NCBI RefSeq assembly: GCF_008180615.1 | Contig: NZ_VTEH01000009.1 | Coordinates: forward strand, 1 to 64,000 | Source: Rossellomorea vietnamensis | Lineage (GTDB): Bacteria > Bacillota > Bacilli > Bacillales > Bacillaceae_B | Reading direction: 5' to 3' | DNA length: 64,000 nucleotides | Part shown: in pieces, positions 1-8,466 of the stretch | Numbering within the stretch: the first letter of the stretch is position 1 | How the letters are laid out: each line of letters starts with the position of its first letter | Notes under the pieces: model-generated | What the model was told of the DNA's origin: nothing | Seen by the model: only the letters and a program-made list of their open reading frames with translations | Databases searched by the model: none | Made by a program: the position numbers and the translations under genes

Positions 1-201
1 GAGCTTCTCAAACTCAGAAGGCGTAACATAGTCATGCTTACTGTTCTGAGCTTGAATGTCTTTTTTATATTTCCGTACCCATTTAGTCATCGTGGTGTAA
101 GGGATCTCCAGCTCATAAGCTACCTCTGAAGCTTTTCTTCCTTCCTCCGCAACCATTTTACATACATACTCTTTATATTCGGATGAGTAATGTTTTCCCA
201 T
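1..201 (-). CDS. IS3-family transposase OrfA, N-terminal part (runs off the left edge)
   Basis: 67 codons are visible, starting at an ATG whose complement is at 199-201, with an upstream AAGGA ribosome binding site. The product begins MGKHYSSEYKEYVCKMV and continues into a helix-turn-helix with the typical ASEVAYELEIPYTTMTKWV arrangement of the OrfA (COG2963, HTH_Tnp_1) proteins of IS3-type elements, which bind the element's ends. The catalytic OrfB would lie left of the window. The upstream non-coding end of the element, with the motif TAGTCTAAAAAGTGGACA on the minus strand at about 257-275, is of the kind seen at IS3-type termini. The element ends about position 278, directly against the tandem array that follows. 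Confidence 0.75.
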   Translation of the reverse strand, partial: MGKHYSSEYKEYVCKMVAEEGRKASEVAYELEIPYTTMTKWVRKYKKDIQAQNSKHDYVTPSEFEKL

Positions 202-278
202 GTGAACACGTCCTTATAAATGATAGTTATATTCTAACTTATTACCATTTTCCTGTGTCCACTTTTTAGACTAACTTA

Positions 279-1005
279 ACTTCGGAGCGGATTTCCAAGC
301 GAACTGGTCTCTATAGCCTTCCTAAAAACCACTTCCAAGCGGATTTCCAAGCGAACTGGTCTCTATAGCCTTTCTAGAGACCACTTCGGGTCAGATTCCC
401 AAGCGAACTGGTCTCTATAGCCTTTCTAGAGACCACTTCAGAGCGGATTTCCAAGCGAGCTGGTCTCTATAGCCTTCCTAGAAACCACTTCGGAGTTTAT
501 TCCCAAGCTAACTGGTCTCTAAAGCCTTCCTTGAGAACACTTCGGAGTGGATTCCCAAGCGAACTGGTCTCTATAGCCTTCCTAAAAACCACTTCGGGGC
601 AGTTTCCCAAGCGAACTGGTCTCTATAGCATTCCTTGAGACCACTTCGGGGCAGTTTCTAAAGCGAACTGGTCTCTATAGCCTTCCTAGAAACCACTTCC
701 AAGCGGATTTCCAAGCGAACTAGTCTCTATAGCCTTTCTAGAGACCACTTCGGAGCGGATTTCCAAGCGAACTGGTCTCTATAGCCTTCCTAAAAACCAC
801 TTCCAAGCGGATTTCCAAGCGAACTGGTCTCTATAGCCTTTCTAGAGACCACTTCGGAGCGGATTTCCAAGCGAACTGGTCTCTAAATCCTTCCTTGAGA
901 CCACTTCAGAGCAGATTTCCAAGCGAACTGGTCTCTTAAGTCTTCCTGGCGACCACTTCCAAGCGGATTTCCAAGCGAACTGGTCTCAAAGGGCTTCTAG
1001 ATACC
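279..1005. repeat. Tandem array A: 14 units of exactly 52 bp
   Basis: The core GAACTGGT (with variants) recurs at 301, 353, 405, 457, 509, 561, 613, 665, 717, 769, 821, 873, 925 and 977: fourteen copies with a constant 52-bp step and only substitutions between copies. Each unit carries a strong inverted repeat, GGTCTCTA-N9-TAGAGACC in the best copies, extendable to 14-bp arms with one mismatch. The array begins in the middle of a unit, at ACTTCGGAGCGG, where the insertion sequence ends, so the element appears to have inserted into it. It lies downstream of the enoyl-CoA hydratase gene. No coding frame is conserved through it. Confidence 0.95.
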
Positions 1006-1108
1006 AAAACTTGCAGGGACAATCAGGCGGCCGCCCACCTCCAAAAAAGTCAGCGATTTATCCACATAAAAAGAAGCATATCCAAAACAATATGCTTCTC
1101 TTTATGAA

Positions 1109-1885
1109 TTATTTCCCCTTGAACTGCGGCTTCCGTTTTTCACTGAAGGCGGCCAGGGCTTCAACACGGTCTTCAGTAGGAATCGTGATTTCGTAAGCTT
1201 TTCTTTCTATTTGAAGGCCAGTCTGCAGGTCTGTATTCATGCCGTTTTTGATGGCGAACTTGGCCTGCTGAAGGGCAACGGGTCCATTGGACAGCATTTC
1301 ACCCGCAAATGAGATTACTTCATCCATGAACGACTCCGGTGATGCCACTCTAGTCAGCATGCCTATCTCAAGGGCTTCCTCGGATTTTAATCTTTTAGCT
1401 GTCAGAATCAGTTCCATAGCTTTGGATTCACCTATCAAACGCGGAAGGCGCTGCGTTCCTCCTGCACCAGGGATGATTGCGAGGCTCGTTTCTGTCAGTC
1501 CCATGGTAGTGCCGCTGACAGCAATTCTGAAGTCACAGGAGAGAGCGAGTTCCATGCCGCCCCCAAAAGCATAGCCGTTCATCGCCGCAATGGTTGGCTG
1601 AGGTAGAGTGGATACCCCATTAAACACATCACCGATTTTCATGACATTTCTTCTCACCTGCTGTTCGGTCAGGTTTTTTCTTTCTTTTAAATCAGCTCCA
1701 ACGCTGAAAGCTTTTTCTCCCGATCCTGTAAATATCACAACCCGGATATCAGGATTGATGCGGATGGATTCAATCATCTTCTCCAGTTCAAGAAGTGTAT
1801 CGTAGTTAAAAGCATTCATGGCATCAGGCCGGTTGATCGTAACGATCCCCAAGTGTTCACGCTGTTCCAACAAAATGGATTCCAA
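1109..1885 (-). CDS. Enoyl-CoA hydratase / crotonase-family protein, AUH (YngF)-like
   Basis: A 258-aa crotonase-fold protein, the usual family length. The oxyanion-hole region GADLKER is at residues 63-69 and a second glycine-rich stretch, YAFGGGMELALSCD, at 105-118. Both catalytic glutamates of hydratases are present: Glu112 in GGGMELA, and Glu132 six residues before the PGAGGTQRLP motif. The GADLKER signature resembles the AUH/YngF methylglutaconyl-CoA hydratase subgroup, so hydration of an enoyl-CoA in fatty-acid or leucine breakdown is likely, but the substrate cannot be read from sequence. The start is TTG with AAAGGGGG upstream. It sits downstream of lcfB on the same strand, separated by a terminator and dispersed repeats, so it is probably a separate transcript. 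Confidence 0.88.
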   Translation of the reverse strand: MESILLEQREHLGIVTINRPDAMNAFNYDTLLELEKMIESIRINPDIRVVIFTGSGEKAFSVGADLKERKNLTEQQVRRNVMKIGDVFNGVSTLPQPTIAAMNGYAFGGGMELALSCDFRIAVSGTTMGLTETSLAIIPGAGGTQRLPRLIGESKAMELILTAKRLKSEEALEIGMLTRVASPESFMDEVISFAGEMLSNGPVALQQAKFAIKNGMNTDLQTGLQIERKAYEITIPTEDRVEALAAFSEKRKPQFKGK

Positions 1886-1913
1886 GTATGTATCCCCCTT
1901 TGTGTAATTCTAA

Positions 1914-1927
1914 ATAAAACGCTTCCA
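1914..1927. promoter_or_regulatory. Possible weak cre (CcpA) site
   Basis: The sequence ATAAAACGCTTCCA matches the catabolite-responsive element consensus TGWAANCGNTNWCA at 11 of 14 positions, including the central CG. It lies about 30 nt upstream of the crotonase start. It is much weaker than the site at 61590, and chance occurrence is possible. Confidence 0.3.
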
Positions 1928-1973
1928 TACACTCTTTCGACAAAACCTGTCTAAACCCTTTCTTCTAAAAACA

Positions 1974-2215
1974 AAAGCGTAAGCGGCTTGCCCAGCACCG
2001 ACAGGCAAATGTTCCAAAGAGGAAAAAAGGCGGGCTTTCCTTTTATTCTCTTTGGGTTATTTGATCCCGAGGGGCTAGCCGCTGAAGCTGGACGAAACAA
2101 AAGCGTAAGCGGCTTGCCCAGCACCGACAGGCAAATGTTCCTCAGAGAAAAAAGGCGGGCTTTCCTTTTATTGTTTAAGGTGTTTTCAGCTAAAAGTCTG
2201 TTCCAGCAGGGCTGC
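1974..2215. repeat. Dispersed hairpin repeat (family Z), two tandem copies
   Basis: Two direct copies start at 1974 and 2099, a period of 125 bp. Each begins AAAGCGTAAGCGGCTTGCCC, continues with a CCGACAGGCAAATGTTCC block and an A-rich then GGCGGGCTTTCC segment. The first copy closes with GAGGGGCTAGCCGCTGAAGC, giving outer pairing between AGCGGCT and AGCCGCT. The second copy loses its 3' half after about 2185. The same family recurs at 9836, 30134 and 43027. The short reading frame here is not supported as a gene. Confidence 0.8.
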
Positions 2216-2275
2216 GGATAATAAAGCTATAAGCTGCTCACATCGGCAGCTTTTATAATTTCCTCAATAAAGAAA

Positions 2276-2312
2276 GGCTTGTTTCCGACGGCTCTGCCTC
2301 CGGAAACAAGCC
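2276..2312 (-). terminator. Rho-independent terminator of lcfB
   Basis: A 12-bp perfect stem (GGCTTGTTTCCG with CGGAAACAAGCC) is followed on the minus strand by TTTCTTTATT, just beyond the lcfB stop codon. Confidence 0.8.
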
Positions 2313-2320
2313 CAAATGTA

Positions 2321-3874
2321 TTAAGACTGAACGACTTGCTGTTTTAATGCTCGGCGCAGAATCTTCCCTGTTGTATTCTTAGGAAGCTCTTCAAGGAATT
2401 CGATCGATCCAGGAAGCTTGTACTTAGCCAAGTGCTCACTGCAATACGCGATCAGTTCCTGTTCTGTAAGTTCACTGTTCTTTTTCACCACAAAGCACTT
2501 CACCGCTTCACCCATCTCAGGGTCGGGAAGCCCGATTACCGCTACTTCGACTACCTCGGGATGACTGTACAGTACTTCTTCCACCTCACGCGGATAAACA
2601 TTATAACCTCCGACAATGATCATGTCTTTCTTTCTGTCGACTATTGTGAAGTATCCCTCTTCATCCATCTTAGCCAGGTCTCCTGTGTAGAGCCAGCCAT
2701 CGCGGATGCTTGCATTGGTTTCTTCTGGAAGTTTGTAGTAGCCCTTCATGACATTAGGCCCCCTGACAATAAGTTCCCCCACTTCACCTGCAGGTACTTC
2801 TTCGCCCAGCTCATCCACAACTTTGTTTTCAACATTCACGATAGATGTACCGATAGACCCTGCTTTCCTAGGCCGGTCAAGCGGATTAAAGCAGGTAACT
2901 GGTGATGCCTCTGACAAGCCGTACCCTTCGGAAATGGCAACATTGAATTTCTTTTCAAAGTTTTTCAGGAGAGCTACCGGAAGCGAAGCCCCTCCTGAAA
3001 TGCACAGCCTTAACGTGGAGAAGTCCTCTGGATTTCCTTCTTCATACTGATAAAGGAAATTATACATTGTCGGCACACCCGCAAAGACGGTCGGCTGATA
3101 TTCTCTTGCCAATTTAAAGATATCCTGCGGACTGAACTTTGGTGCGATCAGCAGCGTCGCGCCTGTCATTAACGGTGCATTCAAAACAACTGTCAAACAG
3201 AACACATGGAACATTGGAAGTGTCGTGATGACTCTGTCGTCTTCATTCATCTTAAGATATTCCCCGGTATCCCTTGCGTTGGAATACAGATTCTTATGCG
3301 TCAGCATTGCACCCTTTGGTTTCCCCGTCGTACCTGAGGTATATAAGATTACAGCTGTATCCTCTTCAACTAATTGAGGCCCCCTGAATCCAGGATCTCC
3401 GGAACCGACAACCTCTGTAAACGATTTCATTTTAGGGTAAGCTGACAGCTGCTCAGGCTGGATGCCCTTTGCTCTTTCATCTCCTGTTTCACAATAGATG
3501 AAATGTTCCACTTCAGGCAGATGATGATGCATTTTTTCAACAAGCGGAAGCAAAATATCCAGCGTGACGACGGCTTTGACATCCCCATTTTTCATGATAT
3601 AGCCTATCTCGTCAGGCGTGTAGATTGGATTGATCGGAATGACTGTTGCTCCAACTCTCATCGCTCCGTATAAAGCGATAATAAAATGAGGTGAATTCCC
3701 CAAAACGAGTGCTACATGATCCCCTTTGCCAAGCCCAAGCTTTTCAAGTCCGCTGGCAAATTTATTAACGGCGCCATTCAATTCCCCATATGTACTCGAC
3801 TGCCCCATAAAATAATAAGCCGGCTTCATTGCATGGACCTTTGCGGATTCTTCCAATCGTGCTGAAAGATTCAT
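2321..3874 (-). CDS. lcfB: Long-chain fatty-acid-CoA ligase
   Basis: A 517-aa ANL-superfamily acyl-CoA synthetase that activates fatty acids to acyl-CoA through an acyl-adenylate. The P-loop-like motif [10 protein letters not shown] is at about 179-188, followed by the [10 protein letters not shown] motif near residue 318, the YTGDL and [16 protein letters not shown] hinge regions, and the catalytic lysine motif TTGKILRR close to the C terminus. The ATG at 3874 is preferred over a TTG seven codons upstream because AAAAGGGGAGGG precedes it at good spacing. The gene has its own FadR operator and a terminator. Position and sequence match B. subtilis lcfB (yhfL), a known FadR-regulon gene, so derepression by long-chain acyl-CoA is inferred. 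Confidence 0.92.
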   Translation of the reverse strand: MNLSARLEESAKVHAMKPAYYFMGQSSTYGELNGAVNKFASGLEKLGLGKGDHVALVLGNSPHFIIALYGAMRVGATVIPINPIYTPDEIGYIMKNGDVKAVVTLDILLPLVEKMHHHLPEVEHFIYCETGDERAKGIQPEQLSAYPKMKSFTEVVGSGDPGFRGPQLVEEDTAVILYTSGTTGKPKGAMLTHKNLYSNARDTGEYLKMNEDDRVITTLPMFHVFCLTVVLNAPLMTGATLLIAPKFSPQDIFKLAREYQPTVFAGVPTMYNFLYQYEEGNPEDFSTLRLCISGGASLPVALLKNFEKKFNVAISEGYGLSEASPVTCFNPLDRPRKAGSIGTSIVNVENKVVDELGEEVPAGEVGELIVRGPNVMKGYYKLPEETNASIRDGWLYTGDLAKMDEEGYFTIVDRKKDMIIVGGYNVYPREVEEVLYSHPEVVEVAVIGLPDPEMGEAVKCFVVKKNSELTEQELIAYCSEHLAKYKLPGSIEFLEELPKNTTGKILRRALKQQVVQS

Positions 3875-3899
3875 ATTCTCCCTCCCCTTTTCCAAAAGA

Positions 3900-3917
3900 T
3901 GAATGAATCATCATTCA
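3900..3917. promoter_or_regulatory. FadR operator of lcfB
   Basis: TGAATGAATCATCATTCA matches the Bacillus FadR consensus TGAATGAMTANTCATTCA at 17 of 18 positions. It lies 26 nt upstream of the lcfB start codon. A minus-strand -10 element TATAAT (complement at 3925-3930) lies just upstream, placing the operator over the expected transcription start, where binding would repress. Confidence 0.85.
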
Positions 3918-4045
3918 TCTAAAAATTATAAGTTTTCAAAATATATTTTATATAAAGAATACATAAAATACAAGCACTCTACTATATTTTAACTAATTAA
4001 AACCACATAATGGAGAAATTCTACTCTGCAATTCAGGAGCACAAT

Positions 4046-4077
4046 AAAAAAACGTATGGACTGTCCATACGTTTTTT
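4046..4077. terminator. Bidirectional terminator hairpin
   Basis: A15-bp near-perfect stem (AAAAAACGTATGGAC with GTCCATACGTTTTTT) has A and T runs on both sides. It probably ends minus-strand transcription from the yhfI-lplJ side before the lcfB promoter. No plus-strand gene precedes it. Confidence 0.7.
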
Positions 4078-4254
4078 ATTCATAAAAGACTCTATTCGTA
4101 AACCTTGTTGCTAATTCATATCAACTTCGTAAGATAAAGGCTTCATACTCTGTTAAAACAAAAGAAATGAACTGCTCCCCTTTGAGAAAAAACTTCTATC
4201 AAATTTAATTACTGCTATAGAATGTGTTTTCACCTTTATCCCCCTTTAGGTAGA

Positions 4255-4362
4255 AGGATTGATGCGGAAGGCGTACGATCTCCTGCGGGACAGGTGAAAC
4301 GCGCAGCCGAGGAGGCTCACAGCCCGCCCCGCGGAGTCGTCCGCATGGAGCGGAAATCCATA
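4255..4362. repeat. GC-rich palindromic element, copy 1
   Basis: About 108 bp, much richer in GC than its surroundings, with terminal arms ATGCGGA (4262-4268) and TCCGCAT (4340-4346). It shares the blocks CTCCTGCGGGAC, GCCGAGGAGGCTCAC and GCCCCGCGGAGTC, and the tail GGAGCGGAAATC, with a second copy at 62043-62162. The type is familiar as a dispersed intergenic repeat in Bacillaceae. The open frame across it is not a gene. Confidence 0.75.
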
Positions 4363-4393
4363 TCGTTTAAATCAGAAGCGAAAAACAGCCTTA

Positions 4394-4534
4394 TCAAAAG
4401 AAATTTTTAACAACCTGTTCTTCCTTGCCGCAAACTGTACACTTATACTGAATTTCAAGCGCATCTTCGACAGCATCATGAATCGTTTCTTTCTTATCGT
4501 TTTCACAATATCGTTTCACTTGAGCTCTTTCCAT
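4394..4534 (-). CDS. Small zinc-ribbon-like hypothetical protein (46 aa)
   Basis: A 46-codon frame starts MERAQVKRYCENDKKE and ends KCTVCGKEEQVVKNFF. It has Cys10 and a CxxC pair at Cys32 and Cys35, suggesting a half zinc knuckle. The upstream SD-like sequence GTGGTGA is only moderate. It lies about 100 nt downstream of lplJ on the same strand and could be the last gene of the yhfI-lplJ transcript. The function is not recognised. The even codon content and cysteine pattern argue for a real gene, but its short length leaves room for doubt. Confidence 0.5.
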   Translation of the reverse strand: MERAQVKRYCENDKKETIHDAVEDALEIQYKCTVCGKEEQVVKNFF

Positions 4535-4641
4535 TTGAATTCACCACTTTCTTCAAATCTGCTCTTTACTATGTTTTATCCATAAGCAAAAAGAAATAAC
4601 CTATTTTCAGAAAAAAAGCGGTGACAGGAATGCCTCATTGA

Positions 4642-5628
4642 TTAGTATATCAGGTTGATGATGTCCTCTTTGGTGACATTCCCAAAGTAGTGTGGAATTT
4701 CCACACCTTCCAGGGCATGCTCCACCTCAGCCTTTTCATATTTCAAGCCTATCAGCTTGTTTTCAATGTCACTCACATCGCCGACACCGAAGAAATCGCC
4801 ATAAATTTTACAGTTTTCGATGAGCCCTTTATTCACTTCCAGCCTGATATCGATGGAACCGACTGGAAAACGGTGAGAATGCTGAAGGTTGAATTTCGGT
4901 GATTTCCCGTAATTCCAATTCCAGTTTCCATATCTTTCCTCAGACAATTCATTGATGTTTTTCCAATCTTCCTCCGTTAGCTCATACTCTTCGATTTCAT
5001 TCACATCGAATATATAGCGAAGCAGCATAGAGCGGAATTCAGTAATGGAAATCTTCTCTTCAAGAAATTCAGATATGTTAGCTACACGGCTGCGGATTGA
5101 TTTAATACCCTTGGACTCGATTTTGTCTTTTCTGACTTTCAGGGCAGAAACAACATTTTCAATTTCAGAATCAAACAACAGTGTTCCGTGGCTGAACATT
5201 CTTCCTTTTGTTGAGAATTGGGCGTTGCCGGAGATTTTACGGCCTTCTGCTTCAATATCATTTCTGCCGCTGAGTTCAGCATTCACTCCTAATTTTTTCA
5301 AAGCCTTGATCACCGGCTCGGTAAATTTACGAAAGTTGTGGAAGCTTTCTCCGTCATCCTTCGTTATAAAACTGAAGTTCAAGTTGCCGAGATCGTGATA
5401 GACCGCTCCTCCTCCAGAAAGACGGCGGACAACATGCAGGTTTTCGGACTCAACATACTCGGTATTGATTTCTTCTATTGTATTTTGGTTTTTTCCAATG
5501 ATGATCGAAGGTTCATTGATATAGAACAGCAGATACGTTTCATCGATATCCAAATTTTTCAAAGCGTACTCCTCGATTGCCAGGTTTATACGCGGATCTG
5601 TAATGCCTTTATTGTCTATGAACTTCAT
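4642..5628 (-). CDS. lplJ: Lipoate-protein ligase
   Basis: A 328-aa member of the LplA/LplJ family, which activates free lipoate with ATP and transfers it to lipoyl domains of 2-oxoacid dehydrogenases and GcvH. The family motif RRLSGGGAVYHD is at residues 68-79, followed by GNLNFSF; the lysine expected to contact lipoyl-AMP is in GRKISGNAQF near residue 133. The ATG at 5628 is chosen because a perfect AAGGAGG lies 9 nt upstream and the length then matches B. subtilis LplJ (about 331 aa). yhfI ends 22 nt upstream, so the two form an operon in the B. subtilis order. Confidence 0.93.
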   Translation of the reverse strand: MKFIDNKGITDPRINLAIEEYALKNLDIDETYLLFYINEPSIIIGKNQNTIEEINTEYVESENLHVVRRLSGGGAVYHDLGNLNFSFITKDDGESFHNFRKFTEPVIKALKKLGVNAELSGRNDIEAEGRKISGNAQFSTKGRMFSHGTLLFDSEIENVVSALKVRKDKIESKGIKSIRSRVANISEFLEEKISITEFRSMLLRYIFDVNEIEEYELTEEDWKNINELSEERYGNWNWNYGKSPKFNLQHSHRFPVGSIDIRLEVNKGLIENCKIYGDFFGVGDVSDIENKLIGLKYEKAEVEHALEGVEIPHYFGNVTKEDIINLIY

Positions 5629-5650
5629 ATAAATATCCTCCTTAAAATCG

Positions 5651-6385
5651 TTAGATGTGCAGCTGTAAGTCTTTGTGGGCGAGAAGGATTTCTCCACCAA
5701 ATACACTTTTGGCTTCTTGCACCAGATTATCCAGGTTTCCGTAATGAGGCAGATGGGTGAGCACAAGCTTTTTCACGCCTGCCCCTTTTGCGGCTCTGCC
5801 GCTGTCGAGGCTGTTCATATGCCCTGCTCCGCTTCCATCCATGTCTCCATAGAAATTGCATTCACAAAGGAATAGATCGGCATCCTTTGCAAAAGGGATG
5901 AAAGATTCCTGATAAGCTGAATCTGCCGTGTAAACAAGGGTTTTGCCTCCTGCTTCAATTCTCATTGCGTAACATGGCACAGGATGCTTGGTTCGTAAAA
6001 AAGAAATGGAAAAGGGACCTGCCTTTAAGGTTGTTTCGGGATTGTATTCTATACCTGCCATCAGATCCTTGTATGTAAGTGACTCGAAGCCCTGCTTGTC
6101 TTCCTTGTGAGCATAAAACGGCAGTGATTTATTATGTTTTCCCAAGTACTTTTGAATTAAAAGGGCATGCTGAAGAACTCCGATATCGGCTGTGTGATCA
6201 GGATGGTAATGAGATAAGATGGCAGCGTCCAGCTCGTGTGCTTCCACATGCTCCTGCAGAAAGGACAACACACCGCTTCCGCAGTCAATCAACAGTTTAA
6301 ATCCCTGTTCTTCCAACAGATAGCCAGAGCTGGCTTCATTCTTCTTTGGGTAGCCGCCCCAATGGCCTATTACAGTCAATTTCAA
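5651..6385 (-). CDS. yhfI: Metallo-beta-lactamase-fold hydrolase YhfI
   Basis: A 244-aa protein starting at a TTG (reads MKLTVIGHWGG) with AAGGAG 9 nt upstream; this start gives the family length, and upstream codons look non-coding. The metal-binding HxHxDH motif (HYHPDH) is at 59-64. Further metal ligands are expected in TADSAY and the late THLPH segment. The fold is that of the RNase Z/ElaC-like metal-dependent hydrolases; the substrate of YhfI is not known. It precedes lplJ in an operon and diverges from yhfH. Confidence 0.87.
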   Translation of the reverse strand: MKLTVIGHWGGYPKKNEASSGYLLEEQGFKLLIDCGSGVLSFLQEHVEAHELDAAILSHYHPDHTADIGVLQHALLIQKYLGKHNKSLPFYAHKEDKQGFESLTYKDLMAGIEYNPETTLKAGPFSISFLRTKHPVPCYAMRIEAGGKTLVYTADSAYQESFIPFAKDADLFLCECNFYGDMDGSGAGHMNSLDSGRAAKGAGVKKLVLTHLPHYGNLDNLVQEAKSVFGGEILLAHKDLQLHI

Positions 6386-6511
6386 TGAACTCTCTCCTTT
6401 CGGCATCCCTGTTATGAGAATGATTTTCATCCTATGTCCACTATACTGCAATACGCCTATTTTTTCATTATTTTTGAATTTCAATACAAATTCAATTGAC
6501 GAAACGACTTC

Positions 6512-6520
6512 TGTTATAAT
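6512..6520 (+). promoter_or_regulatory. Extended -10 promoter for yhfH
   Basis: TGTTATAAT fits an extended -10 (TGn-TATAAT) about 68 nt upstream of the yhfH start. The -35 region is weak, as is usual for extended -10 promoters. Confidence 0.45.
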
Positions 6521-6587
6521 ACAATATAATAAATAAATAAAACAGTTATATAACAAAGGGGTATACTAAAACTGGAGGGTGATCAAC

Positions 6588-6722
6588 ATGTTAACGAATG
6601 TAGTGGAATTTTTCAGGAACTTACCTAAGAAACAATGTGTACAGTGCGGAGAGAATATCGATGAACAACATGAATGCTACGGCAACCATTGCGACGGCTG
6701 TCTTTCCGATCACGAGCTGTAA
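6588..6722 (+). CDS. yhfH: Small cysteine-rich protein YhfH
   Basis: A 44-aa protein starting MLTNVVEFFRNLPKKQ. Cysteines are arranged as C17xxC20, C30, and C35xxC38, a treble-clef or zinc-ribbon-like pattern. The ATG has GGAGGGTGATC upstream. It lies divergently from yhfI as in B. subtilis, where a protein of this length and cysteine pattern is called YhfH; its function is unknown. A strong bidirectional terminator follows at 6748. Confidence 0.75.
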   Translation: MLTNVVEFFRNLPKKQCVQCGENIDEQHECYGNHCDGCLSDHEL

Positions 6723-6747
6723 AAACAGGTATCGCTGTTGAAAAACA

Positions 6748-6785
6748 AAAAAGCTGAAGCGAATGATCTCGCTTCAGCTTTTTTG
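6748..6785. terminator. Bidirectional terminator between yhfH and the FixH-type lipoprotein gene
   Basis: The stem AAGCTGAAGCGA / TCGCTTCAGCTT has flanking A and T runs and serves convergent genes on both sides. Confidence 0.85.
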
Positions 6786-7556
6786 CTATTCGACGGTGAT
6801 TTCTTCCTCTGAATGTTCATGAAGGCCTTCATTATTCTCCGCATGAATTGTTACATGATACAAACCAGACTCCGCAAACTCATAATTCCCTTTATAGCTT
6901 CCTGCCTCGGATTCTTGGGTTTCAACCCAGGCATGATCCTCCGTTCCTTCCAGCCAGATTTCAAAGCGAATACTAGCTGCTTCCAGAGGTTTCCCGTCTT
7001 TTTCGAGTTGGGCTGTCAATTCAGTGTCAGTTCCTGATTTAATCGTGTCAGGTTTCATTAAATGAAAGGAGACTTCGCTGTGTCCATGATCATGATCTCC
7101 CTCTTCAGAGGAGTGTGATTCATGGTCCGTGACTTCTGCATTTCCAACAGCAATTTGTTTCTTCGGCATTGTATGCATATTGTTAGCAGTCACATGGACT
7201 TGTACATGATATACACCATCTTCATCGAACGCCTTTTCAGCCGTATAATGTCCATCTTCGTGATTTTCTGCTTGAATCATTTCACTGTCTTCTTTTTGTC
7301 CTTCTTTCCAAATCTCGTACTCCACTTCTGTCGCGTCGGTAATATCCTCTTCCCCCTGGGTCACTTGTGTACTGAATTCCACTGTTTCGCCAGGCTCTGC
7401 TGTATCAGGAACACTCAGGTCAGCACTGATTGCGGTTAATCCGCCTTCCTCACCTGAGTGGCCATTTCCGTGATCTTCATGGTTATTTCCCCCGCTGCCG
7501 CAGGCTCCCAATAGCATAATGCCTAATATCAATAAAAAGGGCAGTAATTTCTTCAT
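6786..7556 (-). CDS. Lipoprotein with two FixH/YtkA-like domains
   Basis: A 256-aa secreted lipoprotein: signal peptide with lipobox LGAC (Cys19), then a His/Glu-rich linker. Two copies of an immunoglobulin-like FixH/YtkA domain follow, at about 43-138 and 163-255; each has a YEIW or FEIW strand and a G-Y/H-YxVxVH ending. The domains are separated by a second His/Asp/Glu-rich stretch (DHESHSSEEGDHDHGH), which could bind metal. Single-domain YtkA proteins are about 145 aa, so this one looks like an internal duplication. AGGAGG precedes the ATG. The role is unknown; its location on the outer membrane face and a metal-buffering role are inferences. Confidence 0.8.
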   Translation of the reverse strand: MKKLLPFLLILGIMLLGACGSGGNNHEDHGNGHSGEEGGLTAISADLSVPDTAEPGETVEFSTQVTQGEEDITDATEVEYEIWKEGQKEDSEMIQAENHEDGHYTAEKAFDEDGVYHVQVHVTANNMHTMPKKQIAVGNAEVTDHESHSSEEGDHDHGHSEVSFHLMKPDTIKSGTDTELTAQLEKDGKPLEAASIRFEIWLEGTEDHAWVETQESEAGSYKGNYEFAESGLYHVTIHAENNEGLHEHSEEEITVE

Positions 7557-7664
7557 CTATGCTTCCTCCTGAAAACTTGTATTCTTCAATCTTTTATTAG
7601 TGTAATGCTTCAGTCTTCCATAAGTATAGGGCAGTTGTTACAATTTTTAAACATATACTGAGTT

Positions 7665-8309
7665 TCACAGAGATAGGTCATTTTTAACTTTTTCAATTAA
7701 ATCCGGAGAATCTTTAATCATTTTTCCAATATACAAGAAACCAGCAACTGTAACTCCGGTCATAATCCAGCTGAAGGCCTGTTTAAGCAAAATGCCCTTA
7801 TCAAATGCTTCCACTCCGTACTCGGTAATCAGCCACGCATTGACACCTGCCAGCACCCCGCTCCTCAGCGCGAAAACAAAGGTGATACACTGAAACACTC
7901 TAAAAATCCGACTCTGTTCGTAAAGCTTCTTGCTGAATTGGCGGTCATACCCTTGAAGTTCAGCGAAATCAAGACCGAAATAAAGAGTGATGGGTTTCTT
8001 TAGTAAAATAGTGATCAAGAAAAACAGACTCATTGAAATGCTGAAATAAACATTATTCCAAAGAAGTTGAATGGCAGAGCCGGCTAGTACTTCAACGAGG
8101 GTGCCTATCACTAAAGTCGATATAATATAAATTCCGAAAATATTAACTCTCTTCATCTCCCAGAAGCGGTATATAGTATAGAGAATCGCAGGCACAGAAG
8201 AGAGCAGCATCGCGTAGTAATCACCAGTAACATCCCTCAAAAAATTCCAGAAAAGCAGTGGAAGAGCTGCATAAAAAATAAGATCAAGCAGTACTATATT
8301 CTTCTTCAT
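7665..8309 (-). CDS. VC0807-type integral membrane protein
   Basis: A 214-aa hydrophobic protein with about six predicted membrane segments and conserved-looking features such as the short N-terminal tail MKKNIVLLDLIFYAALPLLFW, a LLKKPITLYFGLDFA loop and a C-terminal charged tail. The pattern is that of the uncharacterised VC0807 family; no catalytic motif is visible. AGAAAGGA precedes the ATG. It stands alone between the FixH-type lipoprotein gene and the NTF2-like gene. Confidence 0.65.
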   Translation of the reverse strand: MKKNIVLLDLIFYAALPLLFWNFLRDVTGDYYAMLLSSVPAILYTIYRFWEMKRVNIFGIYIISTLVIGTLVEVLAGSAIQLLWNNVYFSISMSLFFLITILLKKPITLYFGLDFAELQGYDRQFSKKLYEQSRIFRVFQCITFVFALRSGVLAGVNAWLITEYGVEAFDKGILLKQAFSWIMTGVTVAGFLYIGKMIKDSPDLIEKVKNDLSL

Positions 8310-8466
8310 GTGAAAAATCCTTTCTCCAATTAAATGTAAATCTTACCCACTCCCAATTAGTAAGCGTACGGAACAGGACTTCAAAAGTTTCATAATTATG
8401 TAAAAAAAAGTTCCGCCCTGACATCGGACGGAATTTCTTAAAATGTATAAAAACCTGCTTTGCCGG

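Noticed and set aside
279..1005. CRISPR array
   Set aside because: The whole 52-bp unit is repeated with scattered substitutions; there are no unique spacers between constant repeats and no cas genes in the window. The same holds for arrays B-F.
1988..2221. A 77-aa protein
   Set aside because: Lies wholly in two direct copies of the family Z repeat; its two halves are translations of the same non-coding repeat.
4222..4410. A 62-aa Arg/Pro-rich protein
   Set aside because: Translation of the GC-rich palindromic element; no ribosome binding site.
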